DNA of 64,000 nucleotides from Dethiosulfovibrio peptidovorans DSM 11002 (GCF_000172975.1 NZ_ABTR02000001.1:248001-312000), one strand, 5' to 3'. Shown: positions 1-8,843, counted from the first letter of the stretch. Program-made: numbers and translations. The notes: generated by a model not told the origin, from the sequence alone.

Positions 1-1745
1 CAGCTCCTCCGGGCCGCCATTATGGGCACCGAGTCCAGAAGCAATCGAACGTCCTCGTAGGCCCTGTTGCGGCTTCCCGGAAGTATGAGAACCCTGTCTC
101 CCTCGGAAGGCCAGGAGAAGTCGTCCTCTTCATTATCCCCTATAAGGTCCATTATTGGATTGCCCTGGAAGCGAGCGGACACGCCGGCTTTAGAAAGATC
201 CTCGGCAGTCTCCTCGTCTCTGGTCCAGACGGTCCTGGCCCGTCCTCTAAGGAGGGCTCTCTCCGCCATCCAGTGGCCGTGAAGGTAGTTGGTCTTGGCC
301 GTGGCAATCAAAAGGGGAGACAGCCCCTGCCCCCACAGAGTATGAAGCAACAGATAAACGTCACCGACGCACAGGGGGGTGCGAATGCAGCCGCTCCTTT
401 TCCTCCATGCCTTCAGTTGTCTTCGGATATGGCCGAACAGCCCGGAGCGGACGTCGATAAGCAGATCCGCGATACGGTATTTTATGACTCCTCCCGTCGG
501 GGTCACCGAAGGTGACGAACCGACCTTTATTCCCCTCTGCAGGTATTGCTCTCCCTTTCCTACCAGGGGAAAGCCTGTGACCTCCGCCACAGGAAAAGCT
601 TCCTCTATCTTTCGAGCCAGAAGGGAGGCCATGGCGTCCTCGCCGTATCCGTTGGAGGCCACCACTACCTTCGGCCTGAGTCCGTCGGTCACGGCCCTCC
701 AGAAACGGTCTTCGTCCTCCACCTCGGTCTCCAAAAAGGGGACCATGAGTGGAAAGGGCGGCTTCCAGCCCCTGGGTAGGTTGTAGACGTCCTTTTCCGT
801 ACAGGCCACCCCGAAGGCTCCAGACAACCTATAGATCCTTTCGATCCTTTTCAAGTCCTCCGAGGTATATCTGTGATGGTCTTTGAAACGGACTTCCTCT
901 ATAACCTCCACTCCCTGCCCTGACAGGGTGGAGAGAAAGCTTCGGGGATTGCCTATGGCGGAAAAGGCGACCACGGTCCTCCCAGACGGTTTTTGCACCC
1001 CTTCGAACTCAGAGCCGTTCCAGAGGCACCAGCGTTCTATCCTCAGAGAGGATCTGAAAATCTTTCGTCTAGGGACCACTCGACACAGCCGGTCGTAGAG
1101 CCTTTGAACCGCCTCGGGAGAGACTTGGTCCACCTTTGTCATCACCACTATGTGGGCCCGTCTCAGGCTTTCCACCGGCTCCCTGAGAATACCCCCCGGG
1201 ACCAGCCTGCCGTTGCCGAACGGACAGGCTGCGTCGACCAGGACGACGTCCAGATCCCGCCCCAGTTTTCTGTGCTGGAAGCCATCGTCGGCCACCACGA
1301 TCTGAACCCCTCTTTTGCTCAGGGCCCTGATGTCTCCGAATCGATCCCTGGACACTGCCACGAAGATCCCCGGAAGTCTGTTGGACAACAGAAGAGGCTC
1401 ATCTCCTACCCGATTTCTATCGGCTTTGCCGCCTCTGAAAACGTGGGGGCCCTCGGTGCTTCCTCCGTATCCTCGACTGACTATCCCCGGTCTGAGACCT
1501 CTTTTCGATAGTCCCCTGGTGATCATCTCGACGAAGGGAGTTTTATTCGTTCCTCCGAGGGTTACGTTTCCCACGCTTATAACAGGAAGAGGCGGTTCCT
1601 TGGAGTGAGATATTCCCCTATCGAAGGCCCAGTTTCTAGACCTGACGAAGAGAGAGGCCAGCCAGCCCAACGGAGCCAGGCACATCCAGGGAGAAAGTTT
1701 TTTCTCTCCCTTGGCGTGGGCCAGATAGCTTTTGAAAAGCACCAT
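1..1745 (-). CDS. lpxK: Tetraacyldisaccharide 4'-kinase fused to an LpxB-related glycosyltransferase-like domain (3' end beyond window)
   Basis: Translating the minus strand from the ATG at 1745 gives 581 codons without a stop, running off the left edge. Residues 1-355 are LpxK, which phosphorylates the 4' position of the lipid A disaccharide at the inner face of the inner membrane. Visible are a hydrophobic N-terminal segment (about 20-35), a P-loop VGNVTLGGTNKTP (58-70), VADDGFQHRKL (151-161) and KDHHRYTSEDL (288-298). From about residue 358 a second domain begins with VVVASNGYGED, followed by WTRDEETAEDL (507-517), GNPIMD (528-533) and LPGSRN (555-560). These are marks of the LpxB-related family found in cyanobacteria and others. 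The ATG overlaps the msbA stop as ATGA. The P-loop has Asn where LpxK usually has Gly. The LpxK part is secure; the job of the second domain is unknown. Confidence 0.88.
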   Translation of the reverse strand, partial: MVLFKSYLAHAKGEKKLSPWMCLAPLGWLASLFVRSRNWAFDRGISHSKEPPLPVISVGNVTLGGTNKTPFVEMITRGLSKRGLRPGIVSRGYGGSTEGPHVFRGGKADRNRVGDEPLLLSNRLPGIFVAVSRDRFGDIRALSKRGVQIVVADDGFQHRKLGRDLDVVLVDAACPFGNGRLVPGGILREPVESLRRAHIVVMTKVDQVSPEAVQRLYDRLCRVVPRRKIFRSSLRIERWCLWNGSEFEGVQKPSGRTVVAFSAIGNPRSFLSTLSGQGVEVIEEVRFKDHHRYTSEDLKRIERIYRLSGAFGVACTEKDVYNLPRGWKPPFPLMVPFLETEVEDEDRFWRAVTDGLRPKVVVASNGYGEDAMASLLARKIEEAFPVAEVTGFPLVGKGEQYLQRGIKVGSSPSVTPTGGVIKYRIADLLIDVRSGLFGHIRRQLKAWRKRSGCIRTPLCVGDVYLLLHTLWGQGLSPLLIATAKTNYLHGHWMAERALLRGRARTVWTRDEETAEDLSKAGVSARFQGNPIMDLIGDNEEDDFSWPSEGDRVLILPGSRNRAYEDVRLLLDSVPIMAARRS

Positions 1746-3487
1746 CACCGCCGATCTCCGTGCTGTATGGCGTAGAGCCTGCTGTAGGGTCCGTCGGAGA
1801 TGGAGAGTTCCGAATGGGTTCCCTCCTCTACGATAACCCCGTCCTTCAGAAACAATATCCTGTCGGCCCCTCTTATGGTGGAGAGTCTGTGGGCTATTAC
1901 GAAGGAGGTCCGCCCCTCCATGGCCCTGTCCATAGCCTTCTGAATGGCCTGTTCCACCTGGGCGTCGAGGGAGGATGTGGCCTCGTCCATTATGAGTATC
2001 CTCGGATCCCTCACTATGGCCCTGGCTATGGCGACCCTCTGTCTCTGCCCTCCGCTAAGGGTAACTCCCCTCTCGCCGATCTCCGAGTCGTATCCCGATG
2101 GGAGGGATTCTATGAACTCCGATATGCCAGCTATCTCGGCGGCCTTCACTATCTCCTCATCCGTCGCGTCGTCGTAGCCGTAGGAGATGTTGTAACGGAA
2201 GGTCCCCTTCATGAGGATCGGATCCTGGGGGACCACGCCGATCTGACGGCGCAGGGAGGTAAGGTCCAGCGATCTGACGTCGTGTCCGTCTATCTCCACC
2301 GAACCCTTCTCGGGATCGTAGAAACGCTGTATGAGGTCAACCATGGTGGACTTTCCGGAGCCGGTGGATCCCACCACAGCGACGGTCTCTCCGGGTTTCA
2401 CCGAAAAGGAAATGCCCCTAAGGACCCACTCATCGTCGTAGCGGAACCAGAGGTCCCTGAAATTCACAGCCCCCTTGACGGGGCTGAGAACGACGGGGTT
2501 TTCGGGCTCTTCCACCCTTTCCCTGTTGTCCAGAAGCTCGAAAATCCTCTCAGCCGATGCCAGACCGTGCTGAAGCTGGCTTATAACCCTCGTTAGAACC
2601 GTCACAGGATGGGCCATAAAGCCAAGATATCCCAGGAAGGCGATGAGGTCGCCGGGTGTCATCTCGCCGTCCACGACGGACCGGCCTCCCAGCCAGAAGA
2701 TGGCGGCCAAAGCGGCTATTAGGAGGACCTCGACAGCGCCGGACAGAATCGCGTTGACCTGGGTTCCTCTCATGAGGGCCTTGAAGTTGGCCATGTTCTG
2801 ACGCTCGAAGCGCAGTCGTTCCTGTTCCTCGGTGGCAAAGGCCCTAACTATCCGGATCGCCGACAGGGCTTCCTCCGCCAGAGCGGAAAGACCGGCCAGG
2901 TTCTCCTGGATGTCGTGCCCCACCTTTCTGAGCTTTTTAGAGGCCCTATCTATCACCCACACCGTGAGGGGAAGCACGGCAAAGGTCACTAAGGTAAGCC
3001 GCCAGTTTATGTATACCAAAAATCCGAGCATCCCCAAGGTCGTAACTCCCTGAACGATCAGATCCACCACGGCGTTGGTAACGGTGGACTGTAACACGGT
3101 AGCGTCGTTGGTAACCCGGGATATCAGCTCTCCCACCCTATGACCGTTTATGTACTTGAGTGACATATACTGAGAGGCCATGTAGGCCTGAAGTCGAAGA
3201 TCCAGCACCACCCTCTGGCCAACCCAGGTCATGAGGTATTTCTGACCGTAGGACGCCACGCCCTTCACCACGTAGACGGCGACCAAAGTCACCGCGATAA
3301 CGTTGAGCATGAACAGATCCTTCCTTATGAGGACGTCGTCCACCACGTTTTTCATTAGCCAAGGGGGAACGACTGCACATCCGGACACCACGAACATGCA
3401 GAAAAGAGCCGACGCTATGCGTTTGGTGTAGGGCTTTGCGTAGGAGAGCACTCTAAGGTAGATCTCCATGGAACGGGACGGCTTCAT
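1745..3487 (-). CDS. msbA: Lipid A export ABC transporter, fused permease/ATPase (MsbA-type)
   Basis: A 580-residue half-transporter. An N-terminal six-helix membrane domain spans about residues 20-300. A nucleotide-binding domain follows, with Walker A GSTGSGKST (373-381), signature LSGGQ (477-481) and Walker B ILIMDEA (497-503). As a homodimer this family flips lipid-linked substrates across the inner membrane. The position between lipid A synthesis genes and lpxK supports lipid A-core as substrate. It starts 5 bases after the preceding stop and overlaps the next gene by 4 bases, so translation is probably coupled. A general multidrug exporter of the same family cannot be excluded from sequence alone, but the context argues against it. 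Confidence 0.93.
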   Translation of the reverse strand: MKPSRSMEIYLRVLSYAKPYTKRIASALFCMFVVSGCAVVPPWLMKNVVDDVLIRKDLFMLNVIAVTLVAVYVVKGVASYGQKYLMTWVGQRVVLDLRLQAYMASQYMSLKYINGHRVGELISRVTNDATVLQSTVTNAVVDLIVQGVTTLGMLGFLVYINWRLTLVTFAVLPLTVWVIDRASKKLRKVGHDIQENLAGLSALAEEALSAIRIVRAFATEEQERLRFERQNMANFKALMRGTQVNAILSGAVEVLLIAALAAIFWLGGRSVVDGEMTPGDLIAFLGYLGFMAHPVTVLTRVISQLQHGLASAERIFELLDNRERVEEPENPVVLSPVKGAVNFRDLWFRYDDEWVLRGISFSVKPGETVAVVGSTGSGKSTMVDLIQRFYDPEKGSVEIDGHDVRSLDLTSLRRQIGVVPQDPILMKGTFRYNISYGYDDATDEEIVKAAEIAGISEFIESLPSGYDSEIGERGVTLSGGQRQRVAIARAIVRDPRILIMDEATSSLDAQVEQAIQKAMDRAMEGRTSFVIAHRLSTIRGADRILFLKDGVIVEEGTHSELSISDGPYSRLYAIQHGDRR

Positions 3488-3492
3488 ATCGG

Positions 3493-4590
3493 CTATACCA
3501 ACCTTTCGATCAAATCGCAGAAGACGGAAGAAGGCGATTTTGCCTTACCTCTCAGTTTTTCCAGACGGACCCTCTGTTTCCTCAGCTTGACCTCGTCGGT
3601 CAAGATATTCGCCACGGCGTCGGCCAATTGGGCCGGAGATATATCCCCTACCAGCTCGGGCATTATCTCCTCTTCCGCCAGACGATTGGGCCAGGCGACA
3701 AAGCCTCTCTTTCGGGCAGCGTGACGAAGGACTTTTTCCTTGAGAGAGGCTCCTCCTGGCAGAGAGAAAAACCACCCTCTGAACCCGCTAATGGGAATTG
3801 ACCTCAGAAAATCGAAGGGAATGGCCACTATAGATGGGACCGTCCGATCGAGAAGCTCCAGGGTGTTGGTGCCGGGCTGGGTAACGGCCAGGTCCACATC
3901 GTCCAAGGCCGCTCCTGTAGCTCCCGTGAAGGGGTTCAGACCGGCTTTCCTCCAACTCTCGACTTCCTCCGGACGAGAGAAGGGGGACAACATGGATGCC
4001 ACCTGTATGTCCAGTTTATCGACCAAAGAAGGAACCATCTCGGACAGATAGCTCATGGCAACGTTCCTTATCCAGGGTCGGCTTCCGGGGAAAAGGAGAA
4101 CTCTTTTCCTCCTCCCATCCCGCCACGGAGTGGGGGTCTCAGGGTCCATCCTGAGTCCGTCTGAGACCAGGTCTCCCACAACCTGAACCGACTTTCCCAT
4201 AGATCGGGCCATAGATTCGAAAGCGGTAGCCTTAAGATCACACCTGTCCAGCCCCTTCTTGTAGCCGTAGGAATAACAGGCCAAGGGGACCCTATGAAAG
4301 GCCGCCATGGCACGACCGAACATCAGATCCCCTCCAAGCTGTATCACCACGTCGCATCGGTCATGGAAAAGTTTCCCGAAGGAACCTATAGGGTCGGACG
4401 GCCCTGTAACGACGTCGATCCCCTCTATAGATAAGGCCACTTCCCTCTCTCGGCCTGTCGCGAAGGGACACCTCAGAAGATGAAGATGGATCTTCCATCC
4501 TCTCTGGGACATCTCTCGGGCTAGTGGTCTGCACCATCCCCACAGTTCGCCGGGACCGTTGGCGAGCAAAGCAGCGGTCGGGGAGCTCAC
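3493..4590 (-). CDS. LpxB-related GT-B glycosyltransferase-like protein
   Basis: A protein of about 365 residues. The GTG at 4590 is chosen because it overlaps the lpxB stop as GTGA and because the conserved-looking N-terminus ALLANGPGELWGW starts just after it. A longer reading to 4740 would overlap lpxB by 154 bases. The layout mirrors LpxB at each expected place: an N-terminal NGPGE loop, QLGGDLMFGRAM and CYSYGY, VVGDLVSDGL where LpxB has GHPMVD, LLFPGSRPW where LpxB has LLPGSR, and TQPGTNTLELL near the nucleotide-sugar site. It is therefore a divergent paralogue of the lipid A disaccharide synthase fold. No signal peptide or membrane segment is evident. Substrate unknown; it could add a sugar to the lipid A or inner core. 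Confidence 0.75.
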   Translation of the reverse strand: MSSPTAALLANGPGELWGWCRPLAREMSQRGWKIHLHLLRCPFATGREREVALSIEGIDVVTGPSDPIGSFGKLFHDRCDVVIQLGGDLMFGRAMAAFHRVPLACYSYGYKKGLDRCDLKATAFESMARSMGKSVQVVGDLVSDGLRMDPETPTPWRDGRRKRVLLFPGSRPWIRNVAMSYLSEMVPSLVDKLDIQVASMLSPFSRPEEVESWRKAGLNPFTGATGAALDDVDLAVTQPGTNTLELLDRTVPSIVAIPFDFLRSIPISGFRGWFFSLPGGASLKEKVLRHAARKRGFVAWPNRLAEEEIMPELVGDISPAQLADAVANILTDEVKLRKQRVRLEKLRGKAKSPSSVFCDLIERLV

Positions 4591-5675
4591 AGCCTCGATA
4601 TCCTCTCGGCCCAGAAATCGGCCGCCCCGGTCGAGCCCATCATCGAACGACACCTTTCCAGATCCCCATGGACCCGACGGCGAATACTCCGGTTGGAACG
4701 GTATGATACGAGGGATGAGAGTATCTCCGAACTTTTGCACCTATCCTGTAACAGCTCGGGATAGACCTTCCTACGGACCATGACGTTCGGTATCGACACG
4801 AAGGGAAGGCGTATGAAATTATCGTATATGAACCATTCCAGACTTCCGGCCCGGTACAGGACGGTCATGAACCTATCGGACATCATAGCCTCGACCGCCA
4901 CTGTGCCACTGGCTCCAGCGGCCATGCCGCATCTTCTGAGAAGATCTCTCGCCTCTCCCCGGTAAAGCCCGAATTTTCCTACTTCCTCCAAGACCGAATC
5001 GCGAGAGGATCGAGAGAGCCCCGGCGCCAGGGAGAAGACGGGCTTCAGTCCTAGGTCTTCGAGTCGCCTGGCCAGAGACACCAAAATCGGCATAAGCCGA
5101 CGGATCTCCGAATCTCTGCTTCCGGGAAGCAACGCCACCGAGTCCGGCTCCGAAGGGGGAACCGGAGGGGGGAAGGTATCCACCATAGGATGGCCTATCC
5201 AAGCGGAGGAGACGCCGTTGCGAACCAGATGGCTGTGTTCGAATTCGAAAAGAGGCAGATTGAGGTCGAAAAGCTCTCTAAGATGAATTACCCGTCTTTT
5301 CCGCCAGGCCCATACTGTGGGGGGAGACAGGTAAACCACCGGTCCGGAATAACCGCTTTTACGAAGCCGCCTCACCATGGGAATATGGAAGTCCGGGCTG
5401 TCCACCACGACGACCGCCTCGGGTTTCCTGAGACATATCTCCCTGACGATGCGGTCGGCCAGTCTATACAGTCTGGGCAAAGCCGCCAATGCCTCGGATA
5501 AGCCCATTATGTGAAGCTCCGAGCTTTTCCATAGGGGTTCAACCCCGGACGCTGCCCCCTGTTCCCCTACCATGCCCCAAAGCGGACGGGTATATCCCGA
5601 TTTTCTCAGGGCTCCGGCCAGAGAGGAGAGCAGGATGTCTCCCGAGACCTCTCCGCAGCTCAGGAAGATGGACAC
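4587..5675 (-). CDS. lpxB: Lipid-A-disaccharide synthase
   Basis: A 362-residue LpxB, the family B glycosyltransferase that joins UDP-2,3-diacylglucosamine to lipid X and makes the tetra-acylated disaccharide phosphate at the inner membrane. Diagnostic segments are CGEVSGD (7-13), SPPTVWAWRKRR (117-128), GHPMVD (161-166) and LLPGSRDSEI (182-191). The start lies 16 bases inside the end of lpxI and the stop overlaps the next gene by 4 bases. Length matches the family (about 360-385). This copy is the canonical one among the three LpxB-family units here, so it is the likely disaccharide synthase. Confidence 0.96.
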   Translation of the reverse strand: MSIFLSCGEVSGDILLSSLAGALRKSGYTRPLWGMVGEQGAASGVEPLWKSSELHIMGLSEALAALPRLYRLADRIVREICLRKPEAVVVVDSPDFHIPMVRRLRKSGYSGPVVYLSPPTVWAWRKRRVIHLRELFDLNLPLFEFEHSHLVRNGVSSAWIGHPMVDTFPPPVPPSEPDSVALLPGSRDSEIRRLMPILVSLARRLEDLGLKPVFSLAPGLSRSSRDSVLEEVGKFGLYRGEARDLLRRCGMAAGASGTVAVEAMMSDRFMTVLYRAGSLEWFIYDNFIRLPFVSIPNVMVRRKVYPELLQDRCKSSEILSSLVSYRSNRSIRRRVHGDLERCRSMMGSTGAADFWAERISRL

Positions 5676-6487
5676 GATGCTACCCCTATCACCGATATCC
5701 CGAGCCTAGAGGCCGCCTCGGACAGTTTCTCACGGTCCATTATCAAGACGTTTCCCGCCTCGACGGCCAGACAAGACAGACCGGACTCCGACATGGAGTC
5801 TAGGGTTTTCGTCCCCACCACCGGAATATCGTATCTACGGTCCTGATCGGCCCTCATCCCCTTGACAAGGACGCCGGCACCGGATATATCTCCGGCTCTT
5901 TTGACCGTTTCGTCCGTTCCCTCCATGGCCTCCACCGCGACGACCGACCTACGACAGACCACCAGCGACTGGCCGAAGGACAGAGGCAACAGACGTCCGA
6001 GGACGGCTCTGCCGTAGTCTACGTCGACAAGATCGGAGGAAGAAGGCTCCGGGCCGGCGATACGCCCCTCTGGGGCTATCATGTCGGGAAGGATGGAGTC
6101 GTAGCCGAGCACCGATATGCCCAGCTTCTCTACACGATCTATTACAGCCCCCAGAAGAGCATGGTCGTTTCTGTCGTCCAGACCAGCAACTATCCCTTTT
6201 ATCTCACTGTCGGCGGAGTCGTCATAGATTACGGTTTTGGAGACGTAACCGGCCAGTAGGAGCCTCTTTATCCGACGAAAAACGAGGCTCCCGAAGATCT
6301 TTACCAGGTTGATCTCCTTCACCGGTATGACCGACACGCCATACGCCTCTATATCCTGCCAGTCGGGCCGGATGGCATAGACCACCGGAGTCTCTCCGGA
6401 GGCGACCAGGTTTTTCAATATGACCAAAGGCAGGTCGCCCTCTCCGGCCACAAGGGCCAGTTTGCCTTTTTTCGAAGAGGTCCTCAT
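5660..6487 (-). CDS. lpxI: UDP-2,3-diacylglucosamine pyrophosphatase LpxI
   Basis: A 275-residue LpxI (DUF1009) protein, which hydrolyses UDP-2,3-diacylglucosamine to lipid X and UMP. It replaces the unrelated LpxH of gamma-proteobacteria. The start is placed at the ATG at 6487, which overlaps the upstream permease stop as ATGA. The N-terminal segment LALVAGEGDLPLVILKNL and the C-terminal segments GAGVLVKGMRADQDRRYDIP and TLDSMSESGLSCLAVEAG match the family. A longer in-frame reading to 6757 lies inside the permease gene and is rejected. The neighbour lpxB uses its product. No LpxH-like gene is present in the window. Confidence 0.93.
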   Translation of the reverse strand: MRTSSKKGKLALVAGEGDLPLVILKNLVASGETPVVYAIRPDWQDIEAYGVSVIPVKEINLVKIFGSLVFRRIKRLLLAGYVSKTVIYDDSADSEIKGIVAGLDDRNDHALLGAVIDRVEKLGISVLGYDSILPDMIAPEGRIAGPEPSSSDLVDVDYGRAVLGRLLPLSFGQSLVVCRRSVVAVEAMEGTDETVKRAGDISGAGVLVKGMRADQDRRYDIPVVGTKTLDSMSESGLSCLAVEAGNVLIMDREKLSEAASRLGISVIGVASCPSS

Positions 6488-7581
6488 CGGTTGGCCCTCA
6501 AGGTCAACAGTCCTCCGAAACCGAGAAACACCACGTTGGCCAGCCAGGCAGCGACAAGAGGAGGAATGTGTCCGCTCTCTCCAAGAGCCCGGCCCATGGA
6601 CATGACCACGTAGTAGGCAAAGACTATCAGAACGCTGAGTCCAAAACCGACCCCCATGCCGCCCCGTCTTTGAGGCCGGACACCCAAAGCCGCTCCTATG
6701 AGGGCGAGCACCAGGCTGGCCCAAGGTATGGCTATATGGAGGTGGTAGGACACCCACAGAGGGATCAAGTTGGCTCCCTGGGCTTTCATTATCTCTATGT
6801 GTTCCCTCAGTTGAGACAGACTCATCTCATCTGGCTTAAGAGATGAACGGGCCACCTGGGCAGGTGTTAGATTGAGAGGGAGTCTCTGCTCCTTGAAGCC
6901 GAACAGAAAGCCCACCTTTCCCTCTTTATCCACGGAAAAGGCTTTCCCGTCCGAGAGGGTCCATACCCCGTCGCTCCAGTTTCCTTCGTCGGCGGTGGTT
7001 ATCCTGCTCAGCCGTCCGTCGTCGAACTCCTGTACAAGGACGTTTTCCATGGAACCCTTTCTCGTCCTGAGTCTTCCCACATATATAACCCTGTTGAGCT
7101 TGCCGCCGCTCTCGTCCTTCAGAAACATCCTCTCCCTCAGGAGGGTGGGCTTCTGCTTTACCACGTCGTACATCAGGATGTTCTCGGCGGCCCGATTGGC
7201 GATAGGAACCACCGTCTCGTTCATAAAGAAGGCAGAGATTGCGACCAGCGAGGCTCCCAGCAGGACCGGTCGAGCGATCCTTTGAAAGGATATGCCCGAC
7301 GCCTTCAGGGCCACTATCTCGCTGTTGGAGGACAGACGTCCGAAGGAGAGCAATGTAGACAGGAGACAGGACATAGGAAGGGTCAGCACCACCACCGACG
7401 GCAGTTTATATACGAAAAGTTTGAGCACCGTGGACAGGGAGACGCCCTTTTCGATGAGCATATCGGCTATCTTGAAGAGCAGGTCCCCTGCCACCAATAT
7501 CACGGTGAAGGTCAACACCCCGAACAGAAAGGAGCTTCCCAGCTCCTTCAGTATGAACCTGTCCAGTATCCTTGGTTTCAA
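6484..7581 (-). CDS. lptG: LptF/LptG-family LPS export permease
   Basis: A 365-residue YjgP/YjgQ-type protein. Three hydrophobic segments lie near the N-terminus (about 13-35, 57-78, 101-125), then a periplasmic beta-jellyroll-like region of about 150 residues, then three C-terminal helices (about 275-360). This is the membrane half of the ABC machine that extracts LPS from the inner membrane and feeds the periplasmic bridge. LptF and LptG usually form a heterodimer; only one copy is in the window, so its partner is elsewhere or it acts as a homodimer. The start codon is a TTG at 7581 overlapping the kdsC stop (TTGA). F versus G cannot be told apart here. Confidence 0.88.
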   Translation of the reverse strand: MKPRILDRFILKELGSSFLFGVLTFTVILVAGDLLFKIADMLIEKGVSLSTVLKLFVYKLPSVVVLTLPMSCLLSTLLSFGRLSSNSEIVALKASGISFQRIARPVLLGASLVAISAFFMNETVVPIANRAAENILMYDVVKQKPTLLRERMFLKDESGGKLNRVIYVGRLRTRKGSMENVLVQEFDDGRLSRITTADEGNWSDGVWTLSDGKAFSVDKEGKVGFLFGFKEQRLPLNLTPAQVARSSLKPDEMSLSQLREHIEIMKAQGANLIPLWVSYHLHIAIPWASLVLALIGAALGVRPQRRGGMGVGFGLSVLIVFAYYVVMSMGRALGESGHIPPLVAAWLANVVFLGFGGLLTLRANR

Positions 7582-8051
7582 CGCAGTCCCTCCGCTATCA
7601 GGCGATCCACGACCTCCCGTATGGCCCCTCTGCCTCCCGGGGCCGAGGTTATCCAGTCGGCTACGGCCTTGGTCTTAGAGGTGCCGTCGGCTACGACGAT
7701 TCCCATACCGGACCATGCTAGACAGTCGATATCGTTGAGGTCGTCGCCTACGTAAACCACCTGGTCTTCTGTGATGCCCATGGATTCGGCCAGGACCTTA
7801 AGGTCGCCGATTTTATCGGACGAACCGTTGTATACGTAGGTCACGCCGAGCTCCGAGGCTCTCAGTTCAGTGGCCTTGGAATACCGACCGCTAATGAGAG
7901 CCACCGCTCCGCCTCTTCTCATAAAGTTCACGATGGCCATGCCGTCCTTGACGTCGTATCTCTTGGTCTCCTTACCGTCGGCGGATATGTAGATGCCTCC
8001 GTCGGTCAGAGTACCGTCTACGTCCATGGCTAGAAGTTCGATCATCCTCAT
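7578..8051 (-). CDS. kdsC: 3-deoxy-D-manno-octulosonate 8-phosphate phosphatase
   Basis: A 157-residue HAD-superfamily phosphatase of the KdsC type, which dephosphorylates Kdo-8-phosphate to Kdo for the LPS inner core. The nucleophile loop DVDGT is at residues 10-14, LISGR gives motif II, and VGDDLND with DWITSAPGGRGAIREVVD forms the C-terminal signature. The ATG at 8051 is chosen because it overlaps the lpxA stop as ATGA; an in-frame codon at 8069 would lie inside lpxA. KdsA and KdsB are not in the window. Confidence 0.93.
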   Translation of the reverse strand: MRMIELLAMDVDGTLTDGGIYISADGKETKRYDVKDGMAIVNFMRRGGAVALISGRYSKATELRASELGVTYVYNGSSDKIGDLKVLAESMGITEDQVVYVGDDLNDIDCLAWSGMGIVVADGTSKTKAVADWITSAPGGRGAIREVVDRLIAEGLR

Positions 8052-8836
8052 CGCCGAGCCCAGGGACATAGTCCTCTTTTACCGGCATCGATAAAGTCTA
8101 GCATATCGCCTATGAGAGGGTCGTCTCCCATCTGTTCCCTCAAGAGTGCGGTGGCCTCCCTGGTGGTCAGACCAGACCTGTAGAGGGTTCTGTAGGCTCT
8201 TTTTATGCCTAACCTCTGTCCCGAGGTGAAACCGGCCCTTCTAAGGCCGACTACGTTCAGGCCGTAGACCTTGGCCGGATGCCCATCCACCATGGCGTAG
8301 TGAGGTACGTCCTTGACCACCTTGGACGCCCCACCCACCATACAGTATTTGCCTACCGAGACGAACTGATGCAGCCCGGAGAGCCCGCTCATGACGGTCC
8401 CGTCTCCAAGGGAGGAGTAGCCGGAAAGTCCGGATTTGTTGGCTACCGTGACGTCCTTGCCGACTCGAACGTTGTGTGCCACGTGGACCCCCTCCATCAG
8501 CATGGACCTGTCGCCTACTACGGTCTCGTTACCCTCTCCGGAAGCTCTATTGACGGTCACTGCTTCCCGAAGGACGACTTCGTCGCCTATCCTTACCCAG
8601 GACTCCTCTCCCTTAAAGTCGTGGTCCTGAGGTTCTCCACCCAAGACGGAATTCTCCCATATGCGGCAGTCGACTCCTATGGACACGAAGTTCATGACTC
8701 GGACGAAAGCGCCCAGTACCGTTCCGGAACCGATGGAGACTTTCCCGTCTATCACGGAATAGGGTCCGATTACCACGTTCTCCCCTATCTCGGCCTCCGG
8801 CGATACTATGGCTGTAGCGTGTATTTTGACCGACAC
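8048..8836 (-). CDS. lpxA: UDP-N-acetylglucosamine acyltransferase
   Basis: A 262-residue LpxA, the first enzyme of lipid A synthesis. It transfers an R-3-hydroxyacyl chain from ACP to the 3-OH of UDP-GlcNAc. The protein is built of left-handed beta-helix hexapeptide repeats across about residues 5-185, with the catalytic histidine region GVHVAHNVRVG (His 118 and His 121) and a helical C-terminus. It begins with GTG at 8836, preceded by GGAG, seven bases after fabZ. The length is that of the family. The lpxA-fabZ neighbourhood is common because both use hydroxyacyl-ACP. Confidence 0.96.
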   Translation of the reverse strand: MSVKIHATAIVSPEAEIGENVVIGPYSVIDGKVSIGSGTVLGAFVRVMNFVSIGVDCRIWENSVLGGEPQDHDFKGEESWVRIGDEVVLREAVTVNRASGEGNETVVGDRSMLMEGVHVAHNVRVGKDVTVANKSGLSGYSSLGDGTVMSGLSGLHQFVSVGKYCMVGGASKVVKDVPHYAMVDGHPAKVYGLNVVGLRRAGFTSGQRLGIKRAYRTLYRSGLTTREATALLREQMGDDPLIGDMLDFIDAGKRGLCPWARR

Positions 8837-8843
8837 GATGGGG

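Noticed and set aside
67-1608. Several short plus-strand frames at the left edge
   Set aside because: The minus strand is open through this whole interval and encodes LpxK and its fused domain with clear motifs.
3493-4740. LpxB-like gene start at 4740
   Set aside because: It would overlap lpxB by 154 bases, whereas a GTG at 4590 forms a normal 4-base overlap and begins where homology-like motifs begin.
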